From: Tritonibacter scottomollicae
Lineage (GTDB): Bacteria; Pseudomonadota; Alphaproteobacteria; Rhodobacterales; Rhodobacteraceae
Length of the DNA stretch: 64,000 nucleotides
NCBI RefSeq assembly: GCF_003003215.1
Contig: NZ_PVUF01000016.1
Coordinates: 1 to 64,000 of the forward strand
Direction of reading: 5' to 3'
Shown: one piece after another, positions 25,137 through 33,086 of the stretch
Position numbering within the stretch: the first letter of the stretch is position 1
Layout: every line of letters starts with the position of its first letter
The notes under the pieces: model-generated
Told to the model about the DNA's origin: nothing
What the model saw: the letters and a program-made list of their open reading frames with translations, nothing else
Databases searched by the model: none
Program-made: the position numbers and the translations under genes

Positions 25137-26044
25137 AACGCCTATCGGACTTCAAACGCCAGACCTTCAGAAATCTTGGGGTCGCGGCAACGCTGGTTCT
25201 TGCAACGGTCAGTGCACCTGCGGCTCAGACGGTGCCGCCCGGAAGCCTGCCGTTTGGTGTCTACGATCCAAATGGCGACTTCACCGACCTTGCCGGGGTG
25301 TCGATCGAACATCTGTTTCTTCCCTGGGAGGACGTCTTGCTGCCGAGCCTCAAGGAAGCGGAAACCTATGCAAAGGAGCGCGACCGAACCCTGCTGGTGA
25401 CGATCGAGCCCTGGACCTGGTCGCGGGATGAGCGCAATTCACCAAGCGTGCTGCGCAATGGGATCGAGTCTGGTGCCTATGACGAAAAGATGGCTGCCAT
25501 CTGCACCGCCCTCGGGAGCCTGGACATTCCCATGACGATCCGCTGGGCGCAGGAAATGGACGATGACAGCGGTCAGTTCATCTGGGCGGGCTGGGAGCCG
25601 GAGCGCTACATTTCCGCATATCGGCGGATGAATGATGTCTGTCGCGGCAGTGCGCCGGACGCAAAGTACATGTGGTCGCCGCTGGGCCGGGAGAACATGG
25701 CTGACTATTATCCGGGCGACGATGTTGTCGATGTGGTCGGGCTGTCTGTCTTCAGCTATCAGCCTTGGGAAGGTGAAATCCTGGGCCAGTCACTGAGCTT
25801 TGCCGAGATCTTCGGCCCACGCTATGACCGTGCGGTTGAATTTGGCAAACCAGTCATGGTGGCCGAGCTGGGCTTTGTCGGTGATGCCGAACATGTCGCC
25901 CGCTGGAATGCAGATATCCGCACCATGGGCGACGCATATCCCGAGTTGGCTGCGGTGGTCTATTTCGGACAGCAAGAGGTCTATCCTTGGCCCGACGGGT
26001 TTGGCTTACCGAACTGGCGCCAGACGGCACATATCTTGGAGTGA
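25133..26044 (+). CDS. Secreted glycoside hydrolase, GH26-like (beta-mannanase/beta-glucanase fold)
   Basis: 303 residues with a signal peptide (positive start, hydrophobic VAATLVLATVSAPA, cleavage near 30-32). The mature part is a TIM-barrel with a likely acid/base Glu141 in RWAQEMDD and nucleophile Glu246 in VMVAELG, the spacing and context of GH26 and related clan GH-A enzymes. It would act in the periplasm, trimming or releasing the polysaccharide made by the preceding GT2, with which it overlaps by 4 bases (ATGA). Synthase-associated glycanases such as BcsZ and AlgL are functional analogues. GH26 members cleave beta-mannans, mixed-linkage glucans or beta-1,3-xylans, so the substrate stays open. 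Confidence 0.82.
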   Translation: MKRLSDFKRQTFRNLGVAATLVLATVSAPAAQTVPPGSLPFGVYDPNGDFTDLAGVSIEHLFLPWEDVLLPSLKEAETYAKERDRTLLVTIEPWTWSRDERNSPSVLRNGIESGAYDEKMAAICTALGSLDIPMTIRWAQEMDDDSGQFIWAGWEPERYISAYRRMNDVCRGSAPDAKYMWSPLGRENMADYYPGDDVVDVVGLSVFSYQPWEGEILGQSLSFAEIFGPRYDRAVEFGKPVMVAELGFVGDAEHVARWNADIRTMGDAYPELAAVVYFGQQEVYPWPDGFGLPNWRQTAHILE

Positions 26045-26460
26045 TCGCCGGTCAGCTCCAAAGGCTGCCGTCACGCTCTGTGTTCAGCTGACGTGGATTC
26101 GCCGAGCCGACGGCGCTACAAGCGACTGCGATGGCCGGTTTCAGACCCGTTTCCGCTGTGCAGTGGCAGTTTTTCGCCTGAGTGATCTTGTGGCCCCTGT
26201 GCCGCTTCAGCATGGGGAAGGCACCACCTGAAGTGCGTTTTGTAACGATCTGTTGGTTTTGGATAAATGGAAACTGCGCCGGTATGTCTACCGGCGTTTT
26301 TTGCTGGACGAAGCTTCAATTCTCTTCTCAAACCGTTGTGACCACAGCGCGCCCAACTCCTGCCATCTTCTTGACCGTTAATAAATTGTTGGCCTAGAAG
26401 TGGCACAGGTAAAGAGACCCGCTAGATCAAATGCGGGCTCACAACCCGAGGAGAGCAGTT
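26045..26460. other. Spacer after the polysaccharide operon
   Basis: Contains the terminator at 26277-26302 and a hairpin (about 26413-26440; CCCGC/GCGGG core around TAGATCAAAT) just before the small secreted protein gene. No other gene is supported. Confidence 0.5.
26277..26302 (+). terminator. Rho-independent terminator downstream of the polysaccharide operon
   Basis: A perfect stem CGCCGG / CCGGCG with loop TATGTCTA is followed by six T residues (26297-26302). It lies 233 bp after the GH26-like stop. Nothing convincing is encoded in between, so it probably ends the operon's long 3' untranslated region or an unseen small RNA. Confidence 0.75.
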
Positions 26461-26673
26461 GTGGTAGTACAGGTTGCACGCCGGTTTCGGCGCGGTTTTT
26501 TTGTGTTTGCGTTGGGCGCAACATTGATCGTCGGGAGCGCATTTGACGTTCAGGCGAATGAGGTCAATGCCCCCAAGAATGACCCCACCAAAGTTGTGCT
26601 TGCCTCAGGGTCAGGCAGCTATGTTTGCACCCCTGCAGGTTTTGGTAAAAAGTCCCGGTGCTATCGCCGCTGA
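26461..26673 (+). CDS. Small secreted protein with conserved-looking Cys-containing C-terminus
   Basis: 70 residues from a GTG start at 26461, chosen because GAGGAGAG (26448-26455) sits six bases before it. A signal peptide is clear: VARRFRRGFFVFALGATLIV, then GSAFDVQANE with a likely cleavage after QA. The mature peptide of ~35 residues ends SYVCTPAGFGKKSRCYRR, with two cysteines that could form a disulfide. I recall similar short Rhodobacteraceae exports ending in YVC-P-GFG-KS-CY, which is why I accept it as real; the function is unknown. Confidence 0.65.
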   Translation: MVVQVARRFRRGFFVFALGATLIVGSAFDVQANEVNAPKNDPTKVVLASGSGSYVCTPAGFGKKSRCYRR

Positions 26674-26977
26674 CGCGGTGTCAGAGATCTGTAGCACCGG
26701 TTTCCGCCCGTTTTCAGATGCGGGCCTTTCCAACTCGGCCCGAGCGCGTGGTGCCCTCTAGAGAAGCACATGGCGGCGCTTGAGCCTTCGTCGCTATCAG
26801 TTTGATATAGTGTCTTTTCTGGTCTCATTTGAGCCGCCAGCCATATACCTGTCACGGCAGGACGGTCGATACGCGAAGCGCAGCGCACTCTGTCCAAGGC
26901 ACCAATCACACGTGTCATTTTGGCGGCGTGTGCCTGCTGGCACGGCTTGCTGTGTCGCCGGCAATGCGATCGTTTCT
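26674..26977. other. Spacer, no supported gene
   Basis: A possible hairpin (CCGCCCG...CGGGC, about 26706-26734) follows the small secreted gene and may terminate it. Nothing else is recognised. Confidence 0.4.
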
Positions 26978-27673
26978 CTAGCCTTGTGATGACGCGCTGC
27001 GCGGAACCATCAGTTGTTCCTTCAGGCTCATAGGGGCCGCAGGCGGCTCTTCGAAGTTCAAGCCCTTCTCCAAATGGCGCAGATGCTCATCCACCAGCCG
27101 GACCAGCTCGTCTACGCTGCCGTTCTGTAGGGCGTCGACAATCCTGTCATGCTCATCCTCTGCGCAGGAAGAGCTGCCAGTGCGGGAGTACAGTCCCAGA
27201 ATGAGCGTGCTGCGCATCGTGAGTTCCGACAGGAACCGCTCCAGCACAAGATTTCCTGCTATTTGCGCGATACGCATGTGAAACTGACGCGAGGCGCGCA
27301 GCTCCGCAGGTTTGTCTCCTGCCTTATGGGCCTGGGCCTCCTCGATGATATTGTCGCGCAGAAATGTGATGTCGCCAGCAGAAGCCTGACCTGCGGCATG
27401 CCGTGCAATGGTGCTTTCGATCGCGCGGCGAGCCTGAAATATGTCGCGAGCCTCTTTCGGGGAGGGCGTCATCACAAACGCACCGCGGTTTGGGCGCAGC
27501 TCCACAACTTGCTGTGCCGCAAGCGACGCAAGCGCCCGGCGCACATTGGCCCGGTTACAGGCAAACAGATCACTCAACGCCTGCTCGCCCAACTTGGTAC
27601 CAGCTGGCAGTCGCTGTTCAGCGATGGCATCGAGAATCGCGTTCACGATCAAATCTTCGGGAGAATCCTTCAT
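26978..27673 (-). CDS. GntR-family transcriptional regulator (FCD subfamily)
   Basis: 231 residues. The N-terminal winged HTH (LGEQALSDLFACNRANVRRAL, then a VVELRPNRGAFV wing) is followed by an all-helical FCD effector domain (ARDIFQARRAIESTIARHAA; SRQFHMRIAQIAGN; EDEHDRIVDAL), whose conserved Asp/His residues usually bind a metal and a carboxylate effector. It is divergent from the racemase-transporter pair, with a perfect TTGTTAACAA palindrome between them, so local repression relieved by a pathway intermediate is likely. The effector is not known. Confidence 0.92.
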   Translation of the reverse strand: MKDSPEDLIVNAILDAIAEQRLPAGTKLGEQALSDLFACNRANVRRALASLAAQQVVELRPNRGAFVMTPSPKEARDIFQARRAIESTIARHAAGQASAGDITFLRDNIIEEAQAHKAGDKPAELRASRQFHMRIAQIAGNLVLERFLSELTMRSTLILGLYSRTGSSSCAEDEHDRIVDALQNGSVDELVRLVDEHLRHLEKGLNFEEPPAAPMSLKEQLMVPRSASSQG

Positions 27674-27773
27674 CGGGCCCTGAAAAGTTTTTCTTGCACA
27701 GAGGCAACTTAAGGACCGGAGGGCTGCATTGCAATGGCATGAGGCGACGGCACGCTTGACTTGTTATCACGGA

Positions 27774-27783
27774 TTGTTAACAA
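27774..27783. promoter_or_regulatory. Palindromic operator candidate for the GntR/FCD regulator
   Basis: TTGTTAACAA is a perfect 10-bp palindrome that fits the TNGT-N(0-3)-ACNA pattern of FadR-type GntR operators. It lies 34 bp before the racemase ATG, where repression is expected. Confidence 0.55.
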
Positions 27784-27807
27784 AATATGGCAACAAAGGA
27801 GGAGCTC

Positions 27808-28506
27808 ATGAAAATTCTCGTCGTCAATCCCAATTCGACCGAGTCGATGACAGGGAAGATCGTCGAAGCGGCCAAGACTGTCGCCGGCCCCGGAGTGACC
27901 ATTCTGGGCGCCACTGCCCAGGGCGCCCCGGCCAGCATCGAAGGCCATTTCGACGAGGCCATGTCACTGCCCGGTCTGCTGGCGCAGGTTGCCGCGGCCG
28001 AAGAACAGGGTGTGGATGGGATCGTGGTTGCCTGTTTCGACGATCCGGGCATCGGTGCCTGTCGCGAACTGGCAACCGGGCCGGTGCTTGGTATTTGCGA
28101 GGCTGCGGTAAAGGCGGCCAGCATGCTGGCGACGTCCTTTTCGGTTGTGACCACTTTGCCGCGCGCCGTGCCGGTGATCGAACATCTCGTGCACGGCTAC
28201 GGGCTTTCGCACCAGTGTCGCCGGGTGCGCTCTGCCGAGATTCCGGTCCTCGCACTGGAAGAAGAGGGCTCTGACGCGCGCGACAAGATCCGTCGTGAAA
28301 TCCTGCGCGCCATCGAAGAGGACCATTGCGAAGCGGTTGTTTTGGGCTGCGCGGGCATGGCGGACCTGACTGCATGGCTCAGTGAAGAAACCGGCATTCC
28401 GGTCATCGATGGGGTCAGTGTTGCCGTCCGAATGGTCGAGGCACTGGCGAGCTGCGGCCTCAAGACCAGCAAAATAAATGCATACGCGAGGCCCAATAAA
28501 AAGTGA
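27808..28506 (+). CDS. Aspartate/glutamate/hydantoin racemase family protein (hydantoin- or allantoin-racemase-like)
   Basis: 232 residues from the ATG at 27808, which follows GGAGGAG; an in-frame upstream ATG at 27787 is less likely. N-terminus KILVVNPNSTESMT is typical of hydantoin racemases. The two catalytic cysteines are in VVACFDDPG and VLGCAGM. Such cofactor-independent enzymes racemise 5-substituted hydantoins or allantoin by two-base chemistry. The NCS1 transporter downstream (Mhp1/PucI family) supports a hydantoin, allantoin or related ureide substrate. No hydantoinase or carbamoylase is in the window, so the rest of the pathway must lie elsewhere. Maleate isomerase and aspartate racemase are less likely alternatives. 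Confidence 0.87.
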   Translation: MKILVVNPNSTESMTGKIVEAAKTVAGPGVTILGATAQGAPASIEGHFDEAMSLPGLLAQVAAAEEQGVDGIVVACFDDPGIGACRELATGPVLGICEAAVKAASMLATSFSVVTTLPRAVPVIEHLVHGYGLSHQCRRVRSAEIPVLALEEEGSDARDKIRREILRAIEEDHCEAVVLGCAGMADLTAWLSEETGIPVIDGVSVAVRMVEALASCGLKTSKINAYARPNKK

Positions 28507-28541
28507 GCCCAGAATAAACTAGGAATGTCAGGGAGGAAGAC

Positions 28542-29918
28542 ATGACCATGAATACAGATCTGGAGGCTGCCGTGGATGGTGGCACAGACGGACACACAGA
28601 GGACCATAGCGGCAAGGGGGTCGGGGAGGAGAGCCTGGCGCCGCAGCAGACACGGATCATGGACCCTTGGTCCTACCTGTTTGCCTGGCTTGGCGGTTGC
28701 GTGTCGATCGGGACGTTTACCATTGGCTCGGGCCTGGTGGGGACATTGAACCTGCTGCAGACCCTCGTCGCGATCGGCATTGGTTGCACGGTCATCGGCG
28801 CAGCACTGATGATCAACGGGCAGGCCGGGCATAAATACGGCATCCCCTTCATGGTGCAGGCGCGGTCTGCATTTGGCTTTTCCGGTACCCGGCTACCGGC
28901 GCTGGTGAGGTCCGTGCCCGCCATTGTCTGGTTTGGCTTTCAAAGCTGGATCGGGGCGGGCGCGCTCAATCTCGTGTCTGATACGCTGTTTGGCTATGAC
29001 AACATCGTGGTGTTCTTCATTGGCTTTCAGCTTCTGCAGATCGGCCTGTCGGTGCTTGGCTTTCACGGTATCAAATGGCTGGAGAACATCGGCTCGGTCT
29101 TTATCATCGGGTCGCTGGTCTACATGTTCTTCAGCGTGATCAGCAAATACGGCGAGGAAATCTCGGCCAATCTGGTCAATGTCGAAGGCACCTGGGGGGC
29201 TCCGTTTTGGGGCGCGACCATGCTGTTCCTGGGCATTTACAGCACCATGATGCTGAATGTGTCCGACTATTCCCGTGAGCTGCGGCGCAATGTCGGCCCG
29301 GTTCGACAGATCGCCATCTATGCCAACTCGATCCTGCCCGCGACATTGTTCATGGGGTTGATCGGCCTGATGGTGTCTGGCGCAACCGGCGAAGTGGATC
29401 CGATCAAGGTGTTCTCCAGCGCGGTGGACAACAAGCCGCTGCTTGTGATCACGCTGCTGTTCATCGCTTTTGCTCAGGTGACCACAAACATCCTGAACAA
29501 TGTGGTTCCGCCTGCCTATGCGCTGATGGATATCTTCAAGATCAACTTCAAGACATCGGCAGTTATCGTCGGCCTGCTGGCCTTTGCCACATTTCCCTGG
29601 GAACTGGTGAAGGATGAGTCTGCCGCCGGGCTTAGCCTGTTCATCCAGACCTATTCCGCCTTCCTCGGACCGATCTTCGCGATCCTGGTGGTGGATTACT
29701 TTATCCTGCGCAAGCAGGAGCTGGATCTGACCAAGCTGTATGACGAGAACGGACCCTACAAGGGCGTCAACTGGGCTGCGGTGATCGCCATGGGGCTTGG
29801 GGTGGTCGCTGCGCTGATCTTCTCAGGGATCTCTTGGTATGCCAGCCTGCTGCCTGCCGGCCTGTCATACTACCTGTTGATGAAGCACTGGCCCGCGGCC
29901 AAGCGGTTCATGGAGTAG
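28542..29918 (+). CDS. NCS1-family nucleobase/hydantoin/allantoin cation symporter
   Basis: 458 residues with about 12 membrane segments after a hydrophilic N-terminus of ~40 residues. NCS1 signatures include the early MDPWSYLFAWLGGCVSIGTF, the QARSAFGFSGTRLPALVRS loop, WFGFQSWIGAGAL and NVSDYSREL. Relatives are Mhp1 (hydantoins), PucI (allantoin) and CodB (cytosine). It lies 35 bp after the racemase gene and is probably in the same operon. A strong bidirectional hairpin follows. Confidence 0.92.
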   Translation: MTMNTDLEAAVDGGTDGHTEDHSGKGVGEESLAPQQTRIMDPWSYLFAWLGGCVSIGTFTIGSGLVGTLNLLQTLVAIGIGCTVIGAALMINGQAGHKYGIPFMVQARSAFGFSGTRLPALVRSVPAIVWFGFQSWIGAGALNLVSDTLFGYDNIVVFFIGFQLLQIGLSVLGFHGIKWLENIGSVFIIGSLVYMFFSVISKYGEEISANLVNVEGTWGAPFWGATMLFLGIYSTMMLNVSDYSRELRRNVGPVRQIAIYANSILPATLFMGLIGLMVSGATGEVDPIKVFSSAVDNKPLLVITLLFIAFAQVTTNILNNVVPPAYALMDIFKINFKTSAVIVGLLAFATFPWELVKDESAAGLSLFIQTYSAFLGPIFAILVVDYFILRKQELDLTKLYDENGPYKGVNWAAVIAMGLGVVAALIFSGISWYASLLPAGLSYYLLMKHWPAAKRFME

Positions 29919-29941
29919 TCACATTCATGGTGTGACCAAGG

Positions 29942-29968
29942 AAAAGCCTCGCGTTCAGCGAGGCTTTT
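29942..29968. terminator. Bidirectional terminator between the NCS1 gene and the sugar ABC operon
   Basis: An 11-bp stem, AAAAGCCTCGC / GCGAGGCTTTT, with loop GTTCA gives A-rich and T-rich flanks on both strands. It can terminate the NCS1 operon on the plus strand and the convergent ABC operon on the minus strand. Confidence 0.85.
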
Positions 29969-30070
29969 CCCATGTGTTATTGGCGCGTTTGCCGTTCAGT
30001 TCGCATGGAAACGAAACGCTTTCAGCGACGCGCTGACGGCGAATACCTGCGCGGCTTGGCCGAGGTGGCG

Positions 30071-31138
30071 CTAGTGCGGCAGACACTCGACCCGGTCGCC
30101 ACTGTTGGCGTCGAAGGTCAGAATGCGGTTGGGTTCGACAAACAGGTCGATGTCTTGTCCGAGGGCCAGAGGCAGGTCGGCAGGCAGCGTGGCCGTCACA
30201 CGCGTGTCATTGAGGGCCACGCTGACAATCTGTTCAGGGCCCGTCAGCTCAACCAGATCGACAGTGCCTGAGAGAGTGATCGCCCCGTCAAATGCCTGTG
30301 TTTTCAGGGCTTCGGGACGAATGCCGACAACAACGGGATCGGTGGGGCGGAGGTCCTTTAGGACAGCGGCGCCGCTCGCGATTTCCAGACCGCGTTCCGT
30401 CTGTTGCGTCGCGAGGATATTGATCGGCGGAGAGCCCATGAACTCTGCCACGAAGCGCGAGGCCGGTCGGTTGTAGATCTCCTCCGGTGTTCCAAGCTGC
30501 TCGATGCACCCACCCCGCATGACTGCGATACGCGAGGCCAGAGTCATCGCTTCGATCTGGTCATGGGTCACGTAGACGACGGTGACGCCGAGCATCTGGT
30601 GAAGGCGCTTCAATTCGCTGCGCATCTCCAGCCGCAGTTTTGCATCGAGGTTGGACAATGGCTCGTCAAACAGAAACAGCTTTGGCTTGCGGACCAGCGC
30701 GCGCCCGATCGCAACCCGCTGCCGCTGCCCGCCGGACAGATCGCCGGGCTTCCGGTCGAGCAGGTGGTCGACCTGCAAGACCTTTGCCGCTTCCAGCACG
30801 GCCTTTTCCCGGGTGGAGCGGTCGATGCCGCGCATCTCCAGCCCAAAGCCGATGTTGCGCGCCACCGAGAGGTTCGGATAGAGCGCGTAGGACTGGAAGA
30901 CCATCGCAATGTCGCGGTCCTTGGGGTGAACGCCGTTGAGCCTGCGTTCATTGAGGGTGATGTCGCCAGAGGTGGGGTCCGAGAGGCCGGAAATCATGCT
31001 CAGCAGCGTTGATTTTCCACAGCCCGAAGCTCCGAGCAGCACCAGAAACTCGCCGCTTTCCAGATTGAGGTTGATGCCCTTCAGCGTTTCAAGCGTGCCG
31101 TAGGATTTGCGGATTTCACGAAGTTCGAGAGTGCTCAT
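30071..31138 (-). CDS. Sugar ABC transporter ATP-binding protein (UgpC/MalK/MsmK type)
   Basis: 355 residues. Walker A LLGASGCGKSTLL, signature LSGGQRQRVAIGRAL, Walker B FLFDEPLSNLD and the switch His in VYVTHDQIEAM are all present, followed by a C-terminal OB-like (TOBE) regulatory domain of ~110 residues (VGIRPEALK). It energises the two permeases encoded upstream in the same operon. Its start overlaps the PfkB kinase stop by 4 bases. It is the last gene before the shared terminator. Confidence 0.95.
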   Translation of the reverse strand: MSTLELREIRKSYGTLETLKGINLNLESGEFLVLLGASGCGKSTLLSMISGLSDPTSGDITLNERRLNGVHPKDRDIAMVFQSYALYPNLSVARNIGFGLEMRGIDRSTREKAVLEAAKVLQVDHLLDRKPGDLSGGQRQRVAIGRALVRKPKLFLFDEPLSNLDAKLRLEMRSELKRLHQMLGVTVVYVTHDQIEAMTLASRIAVMRGGCIEQLGTPEEIYNRPASRFVAEFMGSPPINILATQQTERGLEIASGAAVLKDLRPTDPVVVGIRPEALKTQAFDGAITLSGTVDLVELTGPEQIVSVALNDTRVTATLPADLPLALGQDIDLFVEPNRILTFDANSGDRVECLPH

Positions 31139-32067
31139 GCTGGGACTTCCTGCGGGGAGGTTTCAGAATAGACGCGCGGGTTGGTGGAGATCGCCGTGGA
31201 GGCAACGCCAACCGCGGCCGTCAGAGCGATGTCGATCTCTGCGCCTTTGGCCAGCTCGGCCAGGAAGGCTGCGTTGAACACGTCTCCGGCGCCGATGGTG
31301 TCCTGAACACGCACCTTTGGGGCGCTGGCGACAAAGGTCTGACGGTGATGTGAGGCGATGGCCCCGCGCGGCCCGCACTTGATCACCGCAATCCCGTCCT
31401 GCGGCAGGCGTTGGGCAAGGGCATCAAGCGCGCCGGATGCGTCATCCTGCCCGGTCAGGTTGGTGGCCTCGATCTCGTTCAGCAGAACGATGGTGCTGCG
31501 CGCGACCCAGCCCTCGACAGCGTGGCGGACGTCCGTGGTCCACCCCGGCAGGGGCCAGCCGGTGTCCAGCGCAACCTTGACGCCGGCGTCCTGGGCCCGG
31601 TCGAACAGAGCGTCATAGTGTTCGGCCAGACGTTCAGTCAGAAAGCACCCGCACAACAGCAATATCCCGCCAGAGAGCGCCGCCCAGTCGAGTTGCGCGT
31701 CCACTTGTGGCCAGTCCAGTTCAGGAAGGTGCCCCATGGTGGTGTAGAAAGTGCGTTCCGCATCTGGATGCGTGATGCCCACGGACAGGGTTGTGGGACC
31801 GTTTGTTCGACTCCAGTTCAGGGCGCCGGGGCCAAACCCTTTTCGAAGCCAGTCGCCAAAGTGATCGTTGCCGGTATTGGCGGCACATTGGAACGGCACG
31901 TTCATGGCCTGCCATGCGAGGGCGGCGTTGCCGGCACTTCCCCCGACGCGCAGGTCATCATCGGCGCAGAGAACCTCTGTGCCGGGGGTCGGCCAAGGCG
32001 CGATAGGGCCGAGAATCAGGTCAACATTCACGTTGCCTACCGTTGCAAGCGGTCGCGTCATCGTCAT
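31135..32067 (-). CDS. PfkB-family carbohydrate kinase
   Basis: 310 residues. The N-terminal GGSAGNAALAWQAM is the first PfkB signature, and VQDTIGAGDVFNAAFLAELA is the second, with catalytic Asp in GAGD. It phosphorylates a sugar or sugar derivative in the cytosol. Coupled 4-base overlaps link it to the SIS protein upstream and the ABC ATPase downstream. A PfkB kinase next to a SIS deglycase/isomerase resembles the FrlD-FrlB pair for fructosamines, so the imported compound may be a ketosamine or amino sugar (inference). Confidence 0.92.
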   Translation of the reverse strand: MTMTRPLATVGNVNVDLILGPIAPWPTPGTEVLCADDDLRVGGSAGNAALAWQAMNVPFQCAANTGNDHFGDWLRKGFGPGALNWSRTNGPTTLSVGITHPDAERTFYTTMGHLPELDWPQVDAQLDWAALSGGILLLCGCFLTERLAEHYDALFDRAQDAGVKVALDTGWPLPGWTTDVRHAVEGWVARSTIVLLNEIEATNLTGQDDASGALDALAQRLPQDGIAVIKCGPRGAIASHHRQTFVASAPKVRVQDTIGAGDVFNAAFLAELAKGAEIDIALTAAVGVASTAISTNPRVYSETSPQEVPA

Positions 32068-33086
32068 TCAACCTTTGTTACCTTGGAGCATCGCTGCGGG
32101 GTTCCGACGTCGGGTACGCGTGCGGCGGCGAAATCGACCATGAATTTCTGTGCAGCCGACAGGAGGGTGAAACACGCGGCAAGCCCATGGCCCGTTGGGC
32201 AAGAGATCATATGTGCGCCATCGACAGGTGGCAGATCCGAGGCATCAAATATGATCAGCGGGGATTTACTTTCGCGCACCACAAATTCCGCAAGGTTCGT
32301 CACATATGTCGCGGAAGGATCAGCGGCGCGGAACATGACGACCCCGACATCCGGGTGGAGCATCTCGACGGGGCCGTGCCGTAGTTGTCCGCTTTCAAGG
32401 CTGAAGCAGGGCAGGCGCGACAACTCTGTCAGACCCAGAGCAATGGCCTCGGCCACGCCTTGTTGGTTGCGGCCCGAGGTTACGATGGCGCGGACATTCG
32501 CGAAATGGCTGATCGCCTTCTGCATGTCCGGCGCGGTGGCTTGTGACATGGCTGCGATCACCGGCGCGAGATCTGCCCCGAGATGCTGAAGCACCGCGGC
32601 ATGCAATGCCAGTGTCACGGTGAGGGAGCGGGTTGCGGCAAAGGGAATTTCCGATCCGCCGGCGCCCACGAGGCAGGGGACGATCCCGGCGAGAGAGGAG
32701 GCGCCCTCCATTGTCAGACCAAAGGCGTCCTTTGGGGCGTGCCCTTCGGAGAACCAGCGCAGGACCTCGGCGCTTTCGCCGGATTGAGAGGTCACGATCG
32801 CCGTCCATCCATCGAGTGGCAATGGGCTGTCCAGCTGCTCCGACAAGGGCAGGGCAACCGCCTCGATGCCAAGCGCGCGGTAACTGGGTTCAAGGGCCCG
32901 GCCGACTGCATGAGAGCCCCCCATGCCAAGAAGGATCAGCCGCCCGGTGCGCCGGATTGCCTCGGCGATGTCGACGGCGATGTCGCCCGATTGGGCAATA
33001 CTATCGCGGCTGTCGGTCATCTGCCGCGCCATTTCGGCGTGTATCGTGGTCATGAAGTCAGATTGGGGTTCAAGTAGGGTTGTCAT
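32064..33086 (-). CDS. SIS-domain sugar isomerase/deglycase (AgaS/FrlB/GlmS-C-like)
   Basis: 340 residues with two SIS domains. The first holds GRLILLGMGGSHAVG and IVTSQSGESAEVL, the phosphosugar-binding Ser/Thr motif; the second holds IVTSGRNQQGVAEAIAL and SGQLRHGPVEML, the HGP motif found in GlmS, AgaS and FrlB. There is no glutaminase domain, so it would isomerise or deaminate a phosphorylated amino sugar or deglycate a 6-phosphofructosamine. It sits between the permease and the PfkB kinase with 4-base overlaps on both sides. Confidence 0.88.
   Translation of the reverse strand: MTTLLEPQSDFMTTIHAEMARQMTDSRDSIAQSGDIAVDIAEAIRRTGRLILLGMGGSHAVGRALEPSYRALGIEAVALPLSEQLDSPLPLDGWTAIVTSQSGESAEVLRWFSEGHAPKDAFGLTMEGASSLAGIVPCLVGAGGSEIPFAATRSLTVTLALHAAVLQHLGADLAPVIAAMSQATAPDMQKAISHFANVRAIVTSGRNQQGVAEAIALGLTELSRLPCFSLESGQLRHGPVEMLHPDVGVVMFRAADPSATYVTNLAEFVVRESKSPLIIFDASDLPPVDGAHMISCPTGHGLAACFTLLSAAQKFMVDFAAARVPDVGTPQRCSKVTKVE

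Noticed and set aside
31411-32589. A 392-codon plus-strand frame across the PfkB and SIS genes
   Set aside because: It is antisense to two overlapping, well-supported genes.
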